A DNA stretch of 41,932 nucleotides from Armatimonadota bacterium. Its GTDB lineage: Bacteria > Armatimonadota > UBA5829 > DSUL01. The notes beneath the pieces were generated by a model that saw only the letters and a list, made by a program, of their open reading frames with translations, was not told the DNA's origin and searched no databases. Of this stretch, positions 30,019-38,889 are shown in pieces. Position 1 is the first letter of the stretch. Each line of letters begins with the position of its first letter. A program made the position numbers and the translations under genes. Where the stretch lies: positions 1-41,932 of the forward strand of contig JADLDK010000002.1 in NCBI GenBank assembly GCA_020846715.1. Direction: 5' to 3'.

Positions 30019-32774
30019 AGCGCAAGAACGGACACCTGCTGAAGTTTGCCGATGGGCGGCTGATGCGGGAGTGCTGCTGTGGCGGGTCATCCGAGCCGCC
30101 GCCTCGACCAGTGCGCCCAGAGATCATTTCGCCGGTCATTGACGACCATTCGGACCTTCTCACCGGCGGCGCGAGCTTTGAGGCGAACGTCTTTGAGTAT
30201 TATTTGGACTCTTGGGCAACGCCGGACGGTTACACGCCTGTTACAGACCTGCCTTGCTGGTGTGGACAGGGCGGCTGGACGTGGCGGTGGGGTCCGTATC
30301 TCGGCGCAAACATCGCCTGGCGGATCCGATGGGACGCGCTGCCGGACCCGTACAATCCGGGTGACGACCCAAACAACGCACACTTCCGGCTGGAAGCGGA
30401 CGTCTTTCTGCAATGCGGCGCTTCCACACTGAGCGAGACGATAACGGTTTATGAGGGCGCTATGCGCCTGGAGCTTTACGCGCCCACGTTTGGCTACTAC
30501 TTTTACGTGCCACAGGTCCACTTCACGGTGGACGTGAGTGCTGCGTTTCCGCTGCGCCACCGCCTGGACTACGCGGAGTACGACACCTGGGACCAGACGC
30601 ACCTTCTCGACGGTCAGGACATCAGCTCCGATCCGGCCAACTATACGCCGAAGAAATGGGCTACCGGATCCTGGGAGTTTTGGCCGGAGGACATTCCGCT
30701 TTTTGGCCAACAGTGCTACATCCGGGTGGACATGCAGGCGTCCAACGAAGACGGCCAGGGCGCGCAAAATCGAACGGTGCACGGTTCAGTGGGTGTTGTT
30801 CAGGTCGGTGGCGCCGGGGAGCCAACTCCGCCGCAGTTCACCGGCCCGGCACAGGCGGACATGGCGCAAATCGTACTTTACACGGAGGTAGCCGGCAACG
30901 CCGGCGAAGCTGCGCGCGTGCGTGACATGAGCAGCTATTCGGCGTTGCCCAATCTGCGCCCGGCGATGTTTGAAAAAGGTACGTACGTCGCCGGCGAAGA
31001 GCCGACGCTGATCGGCATGCCTTCGCCCGTGACACCGGAGGACCTCTACTGGTTCAAGGTGCAGACACTGCCCAATCAGATCATTTGCTTTTTCGAGGGC
31101 ACACAGAAGATTGACCCAGACGTGCGCGATCCGCTGCACATCAGTTTGAGCTACGCCCCGCGTTATGATATGCCACTTGGCATCTATGCCCGCAAAGCGG
31201 ACGGAGAGCTCACGGAGCGTTCGCTGAAGGTGGCGGAGCACACTTTCACCGGCTCAACGGTGATCGCGCACCAGAAAGACTGCTACGCCTACAGCGTGCA
31301 GTCCAAATGGGGCGACACCGGCAACGTGGGCGTGGCAGACGTCCAGCAGATCGGACCCTACCATTTTGACCGTCCGGCGCTGGAGGCTGCGCACTATCAG
31401 CCAGGCGCATGGCGCGTTCCTCTGCGGATTCCGCTGGCGATGGCGGTGTGGGATGCCATTGGCGTGCGGACTCAAAGCGGAGTGGTCTTTGACGATGGAA
31501 GCGGAGACTGGACGCCGTCTGGCTGTTCGGTATCGTTTTCGGGCGGAAAGCTGCGGGTGGTGGTGAGCGCACCCGGTCAGTCTATCAGCCGGACCGTTGC
31601 GGCGTCCAAATGCTGTTTGTCGAGTGCGCGCCTGATGCGCTTCAAGGCGTCCTGCTCCATCGCGCCCGCGGCGGCCTATGTGAAGTGGACGCCGGCGAAG
31701 CAGTGGGGATTTACGCTCGGGAGCACGGTTGAGACGCCGGTGACACTGGACCTGTGCGCGCCGGACAACTTAAGCGGCGCAGACGATGCTATGCAGTCTC
31801 GGTTCTACGCGGAGTGGATGCAGACGCAAGGTGGCTGGGGTTGGGGCGTGGACAACGGCCGCGATCGCTCTTACTCACCAGACGGCATTCACTTTCTGGA
31901 TTCAGAGGGAGGCAATCACAAGGCGGCTTTCCAACCGACTGTCACTATCACTTTCTCCACGGTAGGTACGTGGACGTTTGACGACTTTGGGCTGGTGGAT
32001 TCGGATTTCAACAAGACAGGCGTCGTGGGAGTTGCGGATATGATCGCCGACGACCCCGAGTGGCAGTCCGGCCAGCTGCAGACGCAGCTCGGAGACGTGG
32101 ATCTCTTTGTGCGGCTTGGCGTCTTTGCGGTGCGCGGGCGCACTGTGATGCAGGAGGCGATGGGCTGGGGCTGGGACGACCCGCTGGCCGGGCGCAAAGC
32201 GGAAGCGCAGTGGCTCGGTGGAATGGTCTATCAGAACCGGCGGCGGATGGGTCCGCTGCGCAGTCTGGTGTGGCTCGAGAGCTTGCGGCGCTGGGAGGAC
32301 AACCCGTGGCAGAGTGGTCAGTTCCTTGGGCGGCTCCTGAGCGGTGAGCCCGATCCGTCTTCCGAGCGCTACACTTTGCCGATGCAGTTTTTTAACGACG
32401 CTCAAGACTGCACAGCGCTTCAGTTTGCGTTGAGAAGCTACGGCGACACAGCGCTTGAGGCACATCTTTGGGCTGATCAGCTCATCTGCCGGCCGGGGTT
32501 CACCGCAGACGCACCCGGCGTTTATTCGCTAGTCTGCCAGCGCTGGTTCGGCGGCCTGACCTACGGCGTAATGGCGCAGGCGGGAATGGGCCCGGCGGGC
32601 GGCGCATCGGTGGGCGCAAACAGCGCCGACGACTCACAGAGCACAAGTACGCACGCGGACGGCTATTATCAGACGCCCGGGCTGCATAAAGAATCCTACA
32701 CGGTGGCAGGCGGCGGGTCTTCGCAAACTCACGCCGTTGAGAGCTGGACGAGAATAAATCTGGAGAAGACTTAG
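30015..32774 (+). CDS. Large tail-tip protein, unknown family
   Basis: 919 residues, largest protein of the phage, from TTG 30015. Begins KNGHLLKFADGRLMRECCCGG, then beta-rich regions with many Trp/Tyr (for example GGWTWRWGPYLGANIAW and GGWGWGVDNGRD) and a Gly/Ser-rich C-terminus. Probably a baseplate hub or adhesin. I recognise no enzyme domain. Ending at a TAG directly followed by the next ATG. Confidence 0.55.
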   Translation: MKRKNGHLLKFADGRLMRECCCGGSSEPPPRPVRPEIISPVIDDHSDLLTGGASFEANVFEYYLDSWATPDGYTPVTDLPCWCGQGGWTWRWGPYLGANIAWRIRWDALPDPYNPGDDPNNAHFRLEADVFLQCGASTLSETITVYEGAMRLELYAPTFGYYFYVPQVHFTVDVSAAFPLRHRLDYAEYDTWDQTHLLDGQDISSDPANYTPKKWATGSWEFWPEDIPLFGQQCYIRVDMQASNEDGQGAQNRTVHGSVGVVQVGGAGEPTPPQFTGPAQADMAQIVLYTEVAGNAGEAARVRDMSSYSALPNLRPAMFEKGTYVAGEEPTLIGMPSPVTPEDLYWFKVQTLPNQIICFFEGTQKIDPDVRDPLHISLSYAPRYDMPLGIYARKADGELTERSLKVAEHTFTGSTVIAHQKDCYAYSVQSKWGDTGNVGVADVQQIGPYHFDRPALEAAHYQPGAWRVPLRIPLAMAVWDAIGVRTQSGVVFDDGSGDWTPSGCSVSFSGGKLRVVVSAPGQSISRTVAASKCCLSSARLMRFKASCSIAPAAAYVKWTPAKQWGFTLGSTVETPVTLDLCAPDNLSGADDAMQSRFYAEWMQTQGGWGWGVDNGRDRSYSPDGIHFLDSEGGNHKAAFQPTVTITFSTVGTWTFDDFGLVDSDFNKTGVVGVADMIADDPEWQSGQLQTQLGDVDLFVRLGVFAVRGRTVMQEAMGWGWDDPLAGRKAEAQWLGGMVYQNRRRMGPLRSLVWLESLRRWEDNPWQSGQFLGRLLSGEPDPSSERYTLPMQFFNDAQDCTALQFALRSYGDTALEAHLWADQLICRPGFTADAPGVYSLVCQRWFGGLTYGVMAQAGMGPAGGASVGANSADDSQSTSTHADGYYQTPGLHKESYTVAGGGSSQTHAVESWTRINLEKT

Positions 32775-33620
32775 ATGGCACTGTTTCGATGGCGCGGCGG
32801 CTACAGCGCCGACTTCAACGATGGACGAAACTGGGTAGATGCGAATGGCAGCACGTACGCCGCAGGCACTTATCCCGGCTCGGCTGGTGCGGACGATGTA
32901 GTTTTTGACGCCGCCAAGGGCGCCGGGACCAACTGCAACGGCTACGACGGCAGCGGTGGTACGGCACTGACCAGTTTTCGCATAGGGAGCCTGTGGGATG
33001 GCACGATCGGCAGCTCCGGCACACCGCTGAAGCTCACCATCGCAACAGTTGAAGTAGACGGCGCGGCTATGCCTGTTGACGGGTTGCACCTCTACGGCGC
33101 CAATGCGACCGGCTTGACAACTGTCACGGTTCACCGCGCTACTAATGGCATCAACCTCTACGGCAACGTCAAGTTTCTTTATCTGCTTGGCGGATCGGCC
33201 GTCTGTGAGAACGCATGGGTTTCCGGGCATGAGGTACTTGTTTCCTCGAATGCGAACGCGATTTCAGGTGGCAATCTGACAATTCCGAGCAGCGGTGCTG
33301 CGCCCTCAAACGGGGTGACCCTGATTGCCGGCACGCTCTCCAGCGCCAAGAGTCTTGATTTGAATATCTCCGGAGGCACGGCGACGCTCGGCGCCGGTGC
33401 AGGCGTTGTGAAGCTTTATGCGGGTGTGGTGAACTGGACAGCCGGCAATATCACAACGCTGAGCGCCTACGGCGGCACTTTCAACGCCCTGGCGCCGACG
33501 CCGCAGAGCATCACGACAATCCGGATGCAGCGCGGCGCGACGGTGAATCTGGACAATGGGCTGGGCAACGTGACGTACAGCAATTTGTATCAGGACGGCG
33601 GGACACTGTCTCTTCCGTAA
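32775..33620 (+). CDS. Tail appendage, copy 1
   Basis: 281 residues. The N-terminus (FRWRGGYSADFNDGRNWVDANG...AGTYPGSAGADDVVFDAA) resembles the WxGxxxxxWxxxxNW start found in beta-helix surface proteins. The rest is repetitive short strands (SSNANAISGGNLTIPSS, GTLSSAKSLDLNISGG), fitting a beta-helix fibre or spike. Paralogue at 33630. Confidence 0.62.
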   Translation: MALFRWRGGYSADFNDGRNWVDANGSTYAAGTYPGSAGADDVVFDAAKGAGTNCNGYDGSGGTALTSFRIGSLWDGTIGSSGTPLKLTIATVEVDGAAMPVDGLHLYGANATGLTTVTVHRATNGINLYGNVKFLYLLGGSAVCENAWVSGHEVLVSSNANAISGGNLTIPSSGAAPSNGVTLIAGTLSSAKSLDLNISGGTATLGAGAGVVKLYAGVVNWTAGNITTLSAYGGTFNALAPTPQSITTIRMQRGATVNLDNGLGNVTYSNLYQDGGTLSLP

Positions 33621-33629
33621 GGAGCTTTT

Positions 33630-34526
33630 ATGGCAGCGAGAACTTTCCGATGGCGCGGGGCGAGCTCCGGTGCGTGGAACAATCCGGCAAACTGGGTGGA
33701 TGGGTCTGAGGTGGCGTGGGGCGCGGGCAACTACCCGGGCTCTTCGGCGCCTGATTCGGACACCGTTCTTTTCGACAAGGCGTTGGCCAGCGGAGCGCAT
33801 TCACCCTCTGGCTACGACGGGAGCAGTGCGCCCGGCGCAATCGCCAAGCTCAGAATCGGTATTGACTACACGGGAGGCATCGGCTCGGCATTGACGCCAG
33901 TGACGTACGACTGGGACACGGTGAGCATTGATGCGCCGTTTTCCCAGCCGATCTACCTGGCGGGCAAAGCCACCACCAACACCAACATAAACATTGTGCG
34001 CGCAAATACAGTGGGGCTTTCGGGTGAGTGGGCCACGGTGCGGATACTGCGTGGCGTGGTGGGCATCACCTCCGGCAAGGCCAATAACATTGTGCTCAGC
34101 TACATCTCGTCGCCGCAGTCCGATGCGCAGCTCACAATCGCCAGTGCGGTTGGTGTCATCAATTTGTTTGAGATATTTGCCGGGCAGCTCGTGTGCAATC
34201 AGGGCACGAGCACGGCGAATATGGGATTCAAAATCTCTGGTGGCAAGGTCACGCTCGCAGGACCGGACGCGCCGCCATTTCTGGAGATCTACGGCGGCGT
34301 GTTGGACTGGCAGAGCGGCAATATCGGCAACATCTATGCACGCGGCGGCATCATCACCGTTGAGAACGGGAGTAGTGCCCGGACGTACGACTTCATCGAG
34401 ATGTATGCCGGGTCCATTGTGCGCCTGGACAACGGCCTTTACAACGTGACCGATGCCCAAAGCGGCATCGTGAAATACGGTGGAGATCTGTCAGCTCCGC
34501 CTGGCGTGACGTACACAGTGGTGTGA
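33630..34526 (+). CDS. Tail appendage, copy 2
   Basis: 298 residues. FRWRGASSGAWNNPANWVDGSE...GNYPGSSAPDSDTVLFDKA matches copy 1, and both end on a ...VRLDNGLxNVTxxxxxxxGGxLS motif. The middle has diverged, as expected of receptor-contact regions. AAGGAG ribosome site. Followed by a terminator. Confidence 0.62.
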   Translation: MAARTFRWRGASSGAWNNPANWVDGSEVAWGAGNYPGSSAPDSDTVLFDKALASGAHSPSGYDGSSAPGAIAKLRIGIDYTGGIGSALTPVTYDWDTVSIDAPFSQPIYLAGKATTNTNINIVRANTVGLSGEWATVRILRGVVGITSGKANNIVLSYISSPQSDAQLTIASAVGVINLFEIFAGQLVCNQGTSTANMGFKISGGKVTLAGPDAPPFLEIYGGVLDWQSGNIGNIYARGGIITVENGSSARTYDFIEMYAGSIVRLDNGLYNVTDAQSGIVKYGGDLSAPPGVTYTVV

Positions 34527-34550
34527 GGACCTGTACCTCGGAAGTTTCGA

Positions 34551-34579
34551 GCTCTCCCGTTTTGCGGGAGGGCTTTTTT
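34551..34579 (+). terminator. Intrinsic terminator after tail genes
   Basis: GCTCTCCCG (34551-34559) pairs with CGGGAGGGC (34565-34573), one G-U pair, loop TTTTG, then six T. Ends the tail operon before the lysis genes. Confidence 0.92.
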
Positions 34580-34599
34580 GTTATCTGAAGGGTCGTGTT

Positions 34600-34839
34600 T
34601 TGTTGAACGACATCGAGCTTGTCAAGTCGATCGTGCAAATGGGAGCAGCCGGCATTCTGACGCTGGCCGGGTACGGGATGCTGAAGTTTTTGGGCGAGGA
34701 GCGCATTGACCGCGCTTCGGAGCGCCAGGCGTGGTTCAAGCGCTTCGACAACGTGGCGGAGCGACTGGAAAGGCTCACGGCGGAGGTGACAAGTCTCTGT
34801 GCGGAGCTGCGACACAACAGAAACAACGGAGTGAAATGA
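34600..34839 (+). CDS. Small membrane protein, holin-like
   Basis: 79 residues from TTG 34600 (or 34603). One membrane segment near the N-terminus (about 9-30, VQMGAAGILTLAGYGMLKFL) followed by a charged amphipathic coiled coil. Resembles spanin- or holin-associated small proteins. Overlaps the next start (ATGATGAG). Role inferred from location beside the next gene. Confidence 0.5.
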   Translation: MLNDIELVKSIVQMGAAGILTLAGYGMLKFLGEERIDRASERQAWFKRFDNVAERLERLTAEVTSLCAELRHNRNNGVK

Positions 34840-35096
34840 TGAGTTTGCATGAGTTGCTGATTTCGGCCGGCGGCATCGGGATTGTCGTGAAGCTGGTGAT
34901 GGATATCGTGAAGGCCCTCACCAACATCAAGGGACGTACGACACAGGCTCTGGCGCTGTGCGCTTCCGTGGGACTGGCCGTCTTTGGCGCGCACCAATAC
35001 CTGCCTAACGCGGACCTCGCGGAGGCCATCTGGGTCGGTTTGCAGGCTGGCGCGGCGGCGATCGGCATCGACCAGGTGCTGAAGAAGGACGTGTAG
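34836..35096 (+). CDS. Putative holin
   Basis: 86 residues from ATG 34836 (or 34839). Two to three hydrophobic segments: ISAGGIGIVVKLVMDIV, ALALCASVGLAVFGAHQY, and IWVGLQAGAAAIGIDQV. Short, multi-span, at the start of the lysis region, so a pore-forming holin is the best guess. The endolysin lies 1.7 kb downstream. Confidence 0.6.
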   Translation: MMSLHELLISAGGIGIVVKLVMDIVKALTNIKGRTTQALALCASVGLAVFGAHQYLPNADLAEAIWVGLQAGAAAIGIDQVLKKDV

Positions 35097-35098
35097 AA

Positions 35099-35245
35099 AT
35101 GAGTGCTCTTTTGTTGATTTTAGGGAAAATCGCCGCGATCGCGGCAGGGATTGAGGCGTTCGAGAAACTCGGCGTACCGCAGGTTATCCGCGGCATCAAA
35201 TACAAAGGCGTGAGCTATAAGCTGACGATCGAGCGCGATGTGTGA
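35099..35245 (+). CDS. Small amphipathic protein
   Basis: 48 residues: MSALLLILGKIAAIAAGIEAFEKL, a hydrophobic helix, then a beta-like basic tail (GVSYKLTIERDV). Two bases after the putative holin. Possibly an antiholin or tail component; no family known. Confidence 0.5.
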   Translation: MSALLLILGKIAAIAAGIEAFEKLGVPQVIRGIKYKGVSYKLTIERDV

Positions 35246-35247
35246 CG

Positions 35248-35421
35248 ATGGCTAAGGCTGTCTCGGAGCGGCACATCTACCGGACTGTCGCGAAAGTGCG
35301 AACGAGCCTGAACGATGCGCTAGTGATGGGACGCCTGGACTACAAGGAGTTGGAGCGCCAGCTAGACCGGCTTCTGGAGCTTCTGCTGCGCGCGGAGGAC
35401 GTTTTTTCTGGTGAAGACTGA
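35248..35421 (+). CDS. Small helical protein
   Basis: 57 residues: VRTSLNDALVMGRLDYKELERQLDRLLELLLRAEDVF, a predicted coiled coil. Two bases after the preceding stop; overlaps the next GTG start by 11 bases. Function unknown. Confidence 0.5.
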   Translation: MAKAVSERHIYRTVAKVRTSLNDALVMGRLDYKELERQLDRLLELLLRAEDVFSGED

Positions 35422-35767
35422 CGCGATTCCCGACTTTGATGACGCAGCACGATTGCTTGGTTACACGGAGTTCTTCATCTTTTCGCTTCGGTGGATTATG
35501 CGAGGCAGGCATGACCTGCCTGTCCCCAAATGGCGCGAGCAGGCAGCACAACGCGCCCGCGTGCTGTTCGAAAATGCACCTGAGGATATGCAGAATCGGG
35601 CGCAACACTGGTGCGCCAATGTGGTCATAGATTACAAAGATATGGTGGAATACGCGTACCGCGTCGAACCGGCAACGACAGAGTTTGAGAACCACGCGCG
35701 TGATTGTATCAATCCTGACTACGATGGTCTTGCCATTGATGCCAGCATCCGCCAAGTAGACGAATGA
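35411..35767 (+). CDS. Hypothetical protein
   Basis: 118 residues from GTG 35411. Contains LGYTEFFIFSLRWIMRGRHDLP and a helical acidic C-terminal half. No domain recognised. ATGA overlap with the next gene. Confidence 0.55.
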   Translation: MKTDAIPDFDDAARLLGYTEFFIFSLRWIMRGRHDLPVPKWREQAAQRARVLFENAPEDMQNRAQHWCANVVIDYKDMVEYAYRVEPATTEFENHARDCINPDYDGLAIDASIRQVDE

Positions 35768-36246
35768 TTGCCAACTCTCCACCAGCAATCATTGAATACG
35801 TCCCGGTTCACGCATTCGGGACGTACGATGATGAACAGGGCAAACCCTATGAGATGGGGAGTGACTGGCTGTTCATTCCGGTGGAGCACCGACCGGTCTG
35901 GGTAAGGCTTGATGCGCTGCGGCGCTATCCGAAGCCTCTGAGCCGCCAGGGCGCGGGGGAGGTGCAGTTCTACGGCGTGTGCACAGGGCAAGTCTGGGGC
36001 GGTGGCGGGAACCCGTATGCTCCAGCTTCCTCTTCTCTCGCGCCGAGTGCGTTCCGCTTCTCAGATGGGACGGGTGAGGTTGTGGTGTCGGGCAATTTCT
36101 ACGCTGAGGTAGGCGAACGGTGGATTATCGCGGGGCGCTATGAGGAGTCTGGAGGGCAGGTGTATGTGCAGTCTTACAGGACGGAGTGGCTCCCGGACCC
36201 GCCAGACAGTCTGTGGATTGACAGGGTTTTGGGGTCGGTGAGGTGA
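35764..36246 (+). CDS. Hypothetical protein
   Basis: 160 residues, beta-rich with many aromatic residues (GSDWLFIPVEHRPVWVRL, GEVVVSGNFYAEVGERWII). The second half could be an OB-like barrel. No family recognised. Confidence 0.55.
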   Translation: MIANSPPAIIEYVPVHAFGTYDDEQGKPYEMGSDWLFIPVEHRPVWVRLDALRRYPKPLSRQGAGEVQFYGVCTGQVWGGGGNPYAPASSSLAPSAFRFSDGTGEVVVSGNFYAEVGERWIIAGRYEESGGQVYVQSYRTEWLPDPPDSLWIDRVLGSVR

Positions 36247-36248
36247 GC

Positions 36249-36267
36249 TATCCGGTATTTCCGGATA
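36249..36267. promoter_or_regulatory. Inverted repeat upstream of sigma gene
   Basis: TATCCGG (36249-36255) and CCGGATA (36261-36267) are perfect arms around TATTT, in the 66-base gap before the sigma-like gene. Could be an operator or a small mRNA hairpin; no U-tract follows. A related TAGCCGGATG follows at about 36283. Confidence 0.5.
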
Positions 36268-36312
36268 ACTGGAAAGCTGACATTAGCCGGATGGTTATTT
36301 CACTTTCCTGCC

Positions 36313-36831
36313 ATGAGTAAGCCGTCCCCCCGAGGGATACCGGACTCGGTGGTGCTGCGGGCGCGGGAGGGTGACGGACGGGCGGGAGACGCGCTTCTCC
36401 GTGAGGCACTGCCGCTGGTGCAGTCGATAGCGACACGCCTGCGCTGCCGCCCAGAGTCGCGGGATGACCTGGTGGGCGCAGGTCTGGTGGGCGTAGCGAA
36501 AGCGCTGCAGCGCTTTGAGACCGGGCGCGGCGCGTGCTTTGCGACGTACGCCTACAAGTGCGCCAGCGGAGAGATGATGCAGTTTTTGCGAGACCGCTCG
36601 CGGCTGATTCGCATTCCCTGGCGGGAGCAGGCGAAGGCTGAGAATCCTGATGTGTTTGTGTATCTCCCGCTGGAGGAGTGGATACCCTGCGGGGCGCGGT
36701 GGGAAGAGGACGTGGTGACGATGCTTGAGGCTCAGCGTGTGATTGACGCCCTGCCGCACAAGCGCGGTGGTGAACCGCAGGCCAGACGCAGGAAACAGGC
36801 GCTGGCGCAACATTTTGGATGGGTGAGATGA
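36313..36831 (+). CDS. Truncated SigB/F-like sigma factor
   Basis: 172 residues. LVQSIATRLRC, then DDLVGAGLVGVAKALQRFETGRGACFATYAYKCASGEMMQFLRDRS (51-96) is a complete sigma region 2, with the DLVGAG and FATYAY core-binding and -10 recognition helices most like SigB/SigF-type factors, followed by RLIRIPW, the start of region 3. The rest of region 3 is short and region 4 is reduced to VIDALP...QALAQHFGW without a helix-turn-helix, so -35 recognition is probably lost. It may redirect host RNA polymerase to late promoters. No Shine-Dalgarno is visible before its ATG. Confidence 0.8.
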   Translation: MSKPSPRGIPDSVVLRAREGDGRAGDALLREALPLVQSIATRLRCRPESRDDLVGAGLVGVAKALQRFETGRGACFATYAYKCASGEMMQFLRDRSRLIRIPWREQAKAENPDVFVYLPLEEWIPCGARWEEDVVTMLEAQRVIDALPHKRGGEPQARRRKQALAQHFGWVR

Positions 36832-37367
36832 AAACACCGACTACTTACGCACAGACTGTGGCGCTGTTCGGCAATCCGGCGAAGTCCGACGGCACGTTGA
36901 ACAAACAGTGGGAGCGGGACAACATCGTAAGCATGAAGATACCCGCAGGCTACCCTATGTTTTACCTGGGCACGAAGGTAAGAACAATCCGGATCCACAA
37001 GCTGTTGGCTCCAGACTTGCAGCAGATATTCACGGAGATTTGGGACGCCACACGCATAATCGTGAAGCAGGAGCGAGGCTACGGCTATTCCACCGCGTGG
37101 TACGACAACAGGACGCGGGAGAAGCTGCACGACCTCGGGCTTGACCAGTTCTCCGGTAGTTACAACTTTCGTCCGGTTCGCGGTGGGACTCAGCTTTCAA
37201 GCCACGCATTCGGCATTGCGATAGACATCGACGCGGTTCACAACCCGCAAGGCACGAAGGGGCGCATGCCGGCGTTTGTGGTTGACATCTTCGAGCGGCA
37301 TGGCTGGCAGTGGGGCGGCAGGTGGCGGCGTATTGACCCACAACATATGCAGTTCAGGAAGGAATAG
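36828..37367 (+). CDS. Endolysin, M15 peptidase
   Basis: 179 residues from ATG 36828 (ATGA overlap); ATG 36819 is also in frame. The zinc-peptidase motif SHAFGIAID (His126, Asp133) and the C-terminal HMQF (His173) are those of M15 L-alanyl-D-glutamate / D-Ala-D-Ala peptidases. No signal peptide, so release needs a holin. It would cleave peptidoglycan stem peptides at lysis. Confidence 0.9.
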   Translation: MKTPTTYAQTVALFGNPAKSDGTLNKQWERDNIVSMKIPAGYPMFYLGTKVRTIRIHKLLAPDLQQIFTEIWDATRIIVKQERGYGYSTAWYDNRTREKLHDLGLDQFSGSYNFRPVRGGTQLSSHAFGIAIDIDAVHNPQGTKGRMPAFVVDIFERHGWQWGGRWRRIDPQHMQFRKE

Positions 37368-37369
37368 AA

Positions 37370-37657
37370 ATGGCATATTTGGATGTTTACAATCTCAAGG
37401 CGGGCACATCCGGTGGAGAGTTGAAGGCACGGGCGCAGGTGGCAATGGCGGAGCTTGCGATTGAAGCGCTGCAAGATGGCGGCGCTTCTGAGGCACTCAA
37501 AGACCTCGCTAAAGAGGTCTTGTTGGACACCGAAGGGTATCTGAACCGTATCCTGTGGCCGTTTCTGACTGACGCCACAATTCAGACGAAGGCGAACACG
37601 GCGAGTGACGCAGAAATCAAAACCGCTGTGACTAACGCGATTGTGATTTTCCTGTAA
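37370..37657 (+). CDS. Hypothetical protein
   Basis: 95 residues, helical and Ala-rich; AAGGA ribosome site. Located between endolysin and tail-related genes. No family recognised; possibly a fibre component or chaperone. Confidence 0.55.
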   Translation: MAYLDVYNLKAGTSGGELKARAQVAMAELAIEALQDGGASEALKDLAKEVLLDTEGYLNRILWPFLTDATIQTKANTASDAEIKTAVTNAIVIFL

Positions 37658-37666
37658 GGAGCAGAC

Positions 37667-38113
37667 ATGGCAATCATAAAATGGTCTAGCTACGGCTCCT
37701 ACACGGCGGCATTTTCCGCAGGGGATTTGAAGAACAAGAGTAACACGGCGCGAGTTCTGAGCGGCGCTATTGACAACTCCTCTGACTGCAACCGCTGGAT
37801 TGACCTGACCTGTGCAGCGAAATATGGGACAGCTCCTTCGGCGGGCGGGTATGTGGCCGTGTATCTGATTCCGGCAGTGGATGGAACCAACTATGCCGAC
37901 GGTGATGCTTCGGTTTTACCGCAGGCGTCGCTTCTCTTGGCGGTGTTTGCGCTAAAGGCTTCCACGTCTCAGCAGTTATTGGCTTCGACTCGGATAATGA
38001 TTCCGCCGTGCAAGTTCAAGCTGCTCTGGGAGAATCAGGCGGGGCAGACTTCGACCAACACTGACAGTGAGAACATGGTCAGCTACCGGATGTACAACGA
38101 AAGCGCGGCATGA
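37667..38113 (+). CDS. Structural-type hypothetical protein
   Basis: 148 residues, beta-rich: YVAVYLIPAVDGTNYADGD and a wide spread of small residues typical of virion surface proteins. Perfect TAAGGAG ribosome site. Sits directly before the LamG-like and fibre genes, overlapping the former by ATGA. Probably part of the adsorption apparatus. Confidence 0.55.
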   Translation: MAIIKWSSYGSYTAAFSAGDLKNKSNTARVLSGAIDNSSDCNRWIDLTCAAKYGTAPSAGGYVAVYLIPAVDGTNYADGDASVLPQASLLLAVFALKASTSQQLLASTRIMIPPCKFKLLWENQAGQTSTNTDSENMVSYRMYNESAA

Positions 38114-38889
38114 GCTACTGGGGCAACCGAAAACCTCCGCTTGGGGTAAGGTACGAAGTTGATTGGGGGCATCCACTCGCCAAAGGGTTGAAGGGTATAA
38201 ATATCTACAATGGTGAGAACCAGTGGAAATTAAGTAACCGCGATACGAAGCACTCATCCGGAATATCAGCGATAACACGCGATGGTATTGGCATGCAAGG
38301 TGGCGGCATGACAACCATGCCGGATTGGTACGCATTACCAAGCCAACCATTACCGGATTTCACTCTCATCTGCCGGATGAAAATTACAAGCTCGACATCA
38401 AGTAGCAATAACTATTGGCTTTATAGCCGATATGCAAGTCGCGTCGACGACATCAGAATATGCACGGTTTATCAACAGGTCACCACGGATTACTTGCGGT
38501 TATCGTTGAACGACTTTCAACTCACTTGGAACTCAGGCTTTACCGTTAAGTCTGGCGACACATGGACAATAGCCGTCACGTATTCTAGCCCGAACGCAAT
38601 ACTGTATATTGATGGTGTCGAAGATTCTTCAGGTACAGGCAGCCAGAACACTCGAATTGGCAACTCCGCCATGAACGTTGTAAACCCGCAAAACATGGGT
38701 GGAAACAGCAACCCTTTTGGGGTTTACCAAATGATGTACGACCGTGCGTTATCCCCTGAAGAAATAATGGCGGTGCAACTTGAGCCTTACGCGATGATTC
38801 TGCCGCCTGACCTGCCTGTTTTCTATTCGATTCCATCTGCTGCGTTTCAGGCAGCGTGGGCGATGAACTCCAATTTGGTACTGTCATGA
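38110..38889 (+). CDS. LamG-like (concanavalin A fold) protein
   Basis: 259 residues. PDFTLICRMKI, TWTIAVTYSSPNAILYIDGVEDSS and MYDRALSPEEIMAVQLEPY are the hallmark strands of LamG/ConA-like domains, which bind glycans. In phages they occur on fibres and capsids. The gene is visibly richer in A+T than its neighbours and uses different codons, so it was probably acquired recently. Confidence 0.8.
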   Translation: MSYWGNRKPPLGVRYEVDWGHPLAKGLKGINIYNGENQWKLSNRDTKHSSGISAITRDGIGMQGGGMTTMPDWYALPSQPLPDFTLICRMKITSSTSSSNNYWLYSRYASRVDDIRICTVYQQVTTDYLRLSLNDFQLTWNSGFTVKSGDTWTIAVTYSSPNAILYIDGVEDSSGTGSQNTRIGNSAMNVVNPQNMGGNSNPFGVYQMMYDRALSPEEIMAVQLEPYAMILPPDLPVFYSIPSAAFQAAWAMNSNLVLS

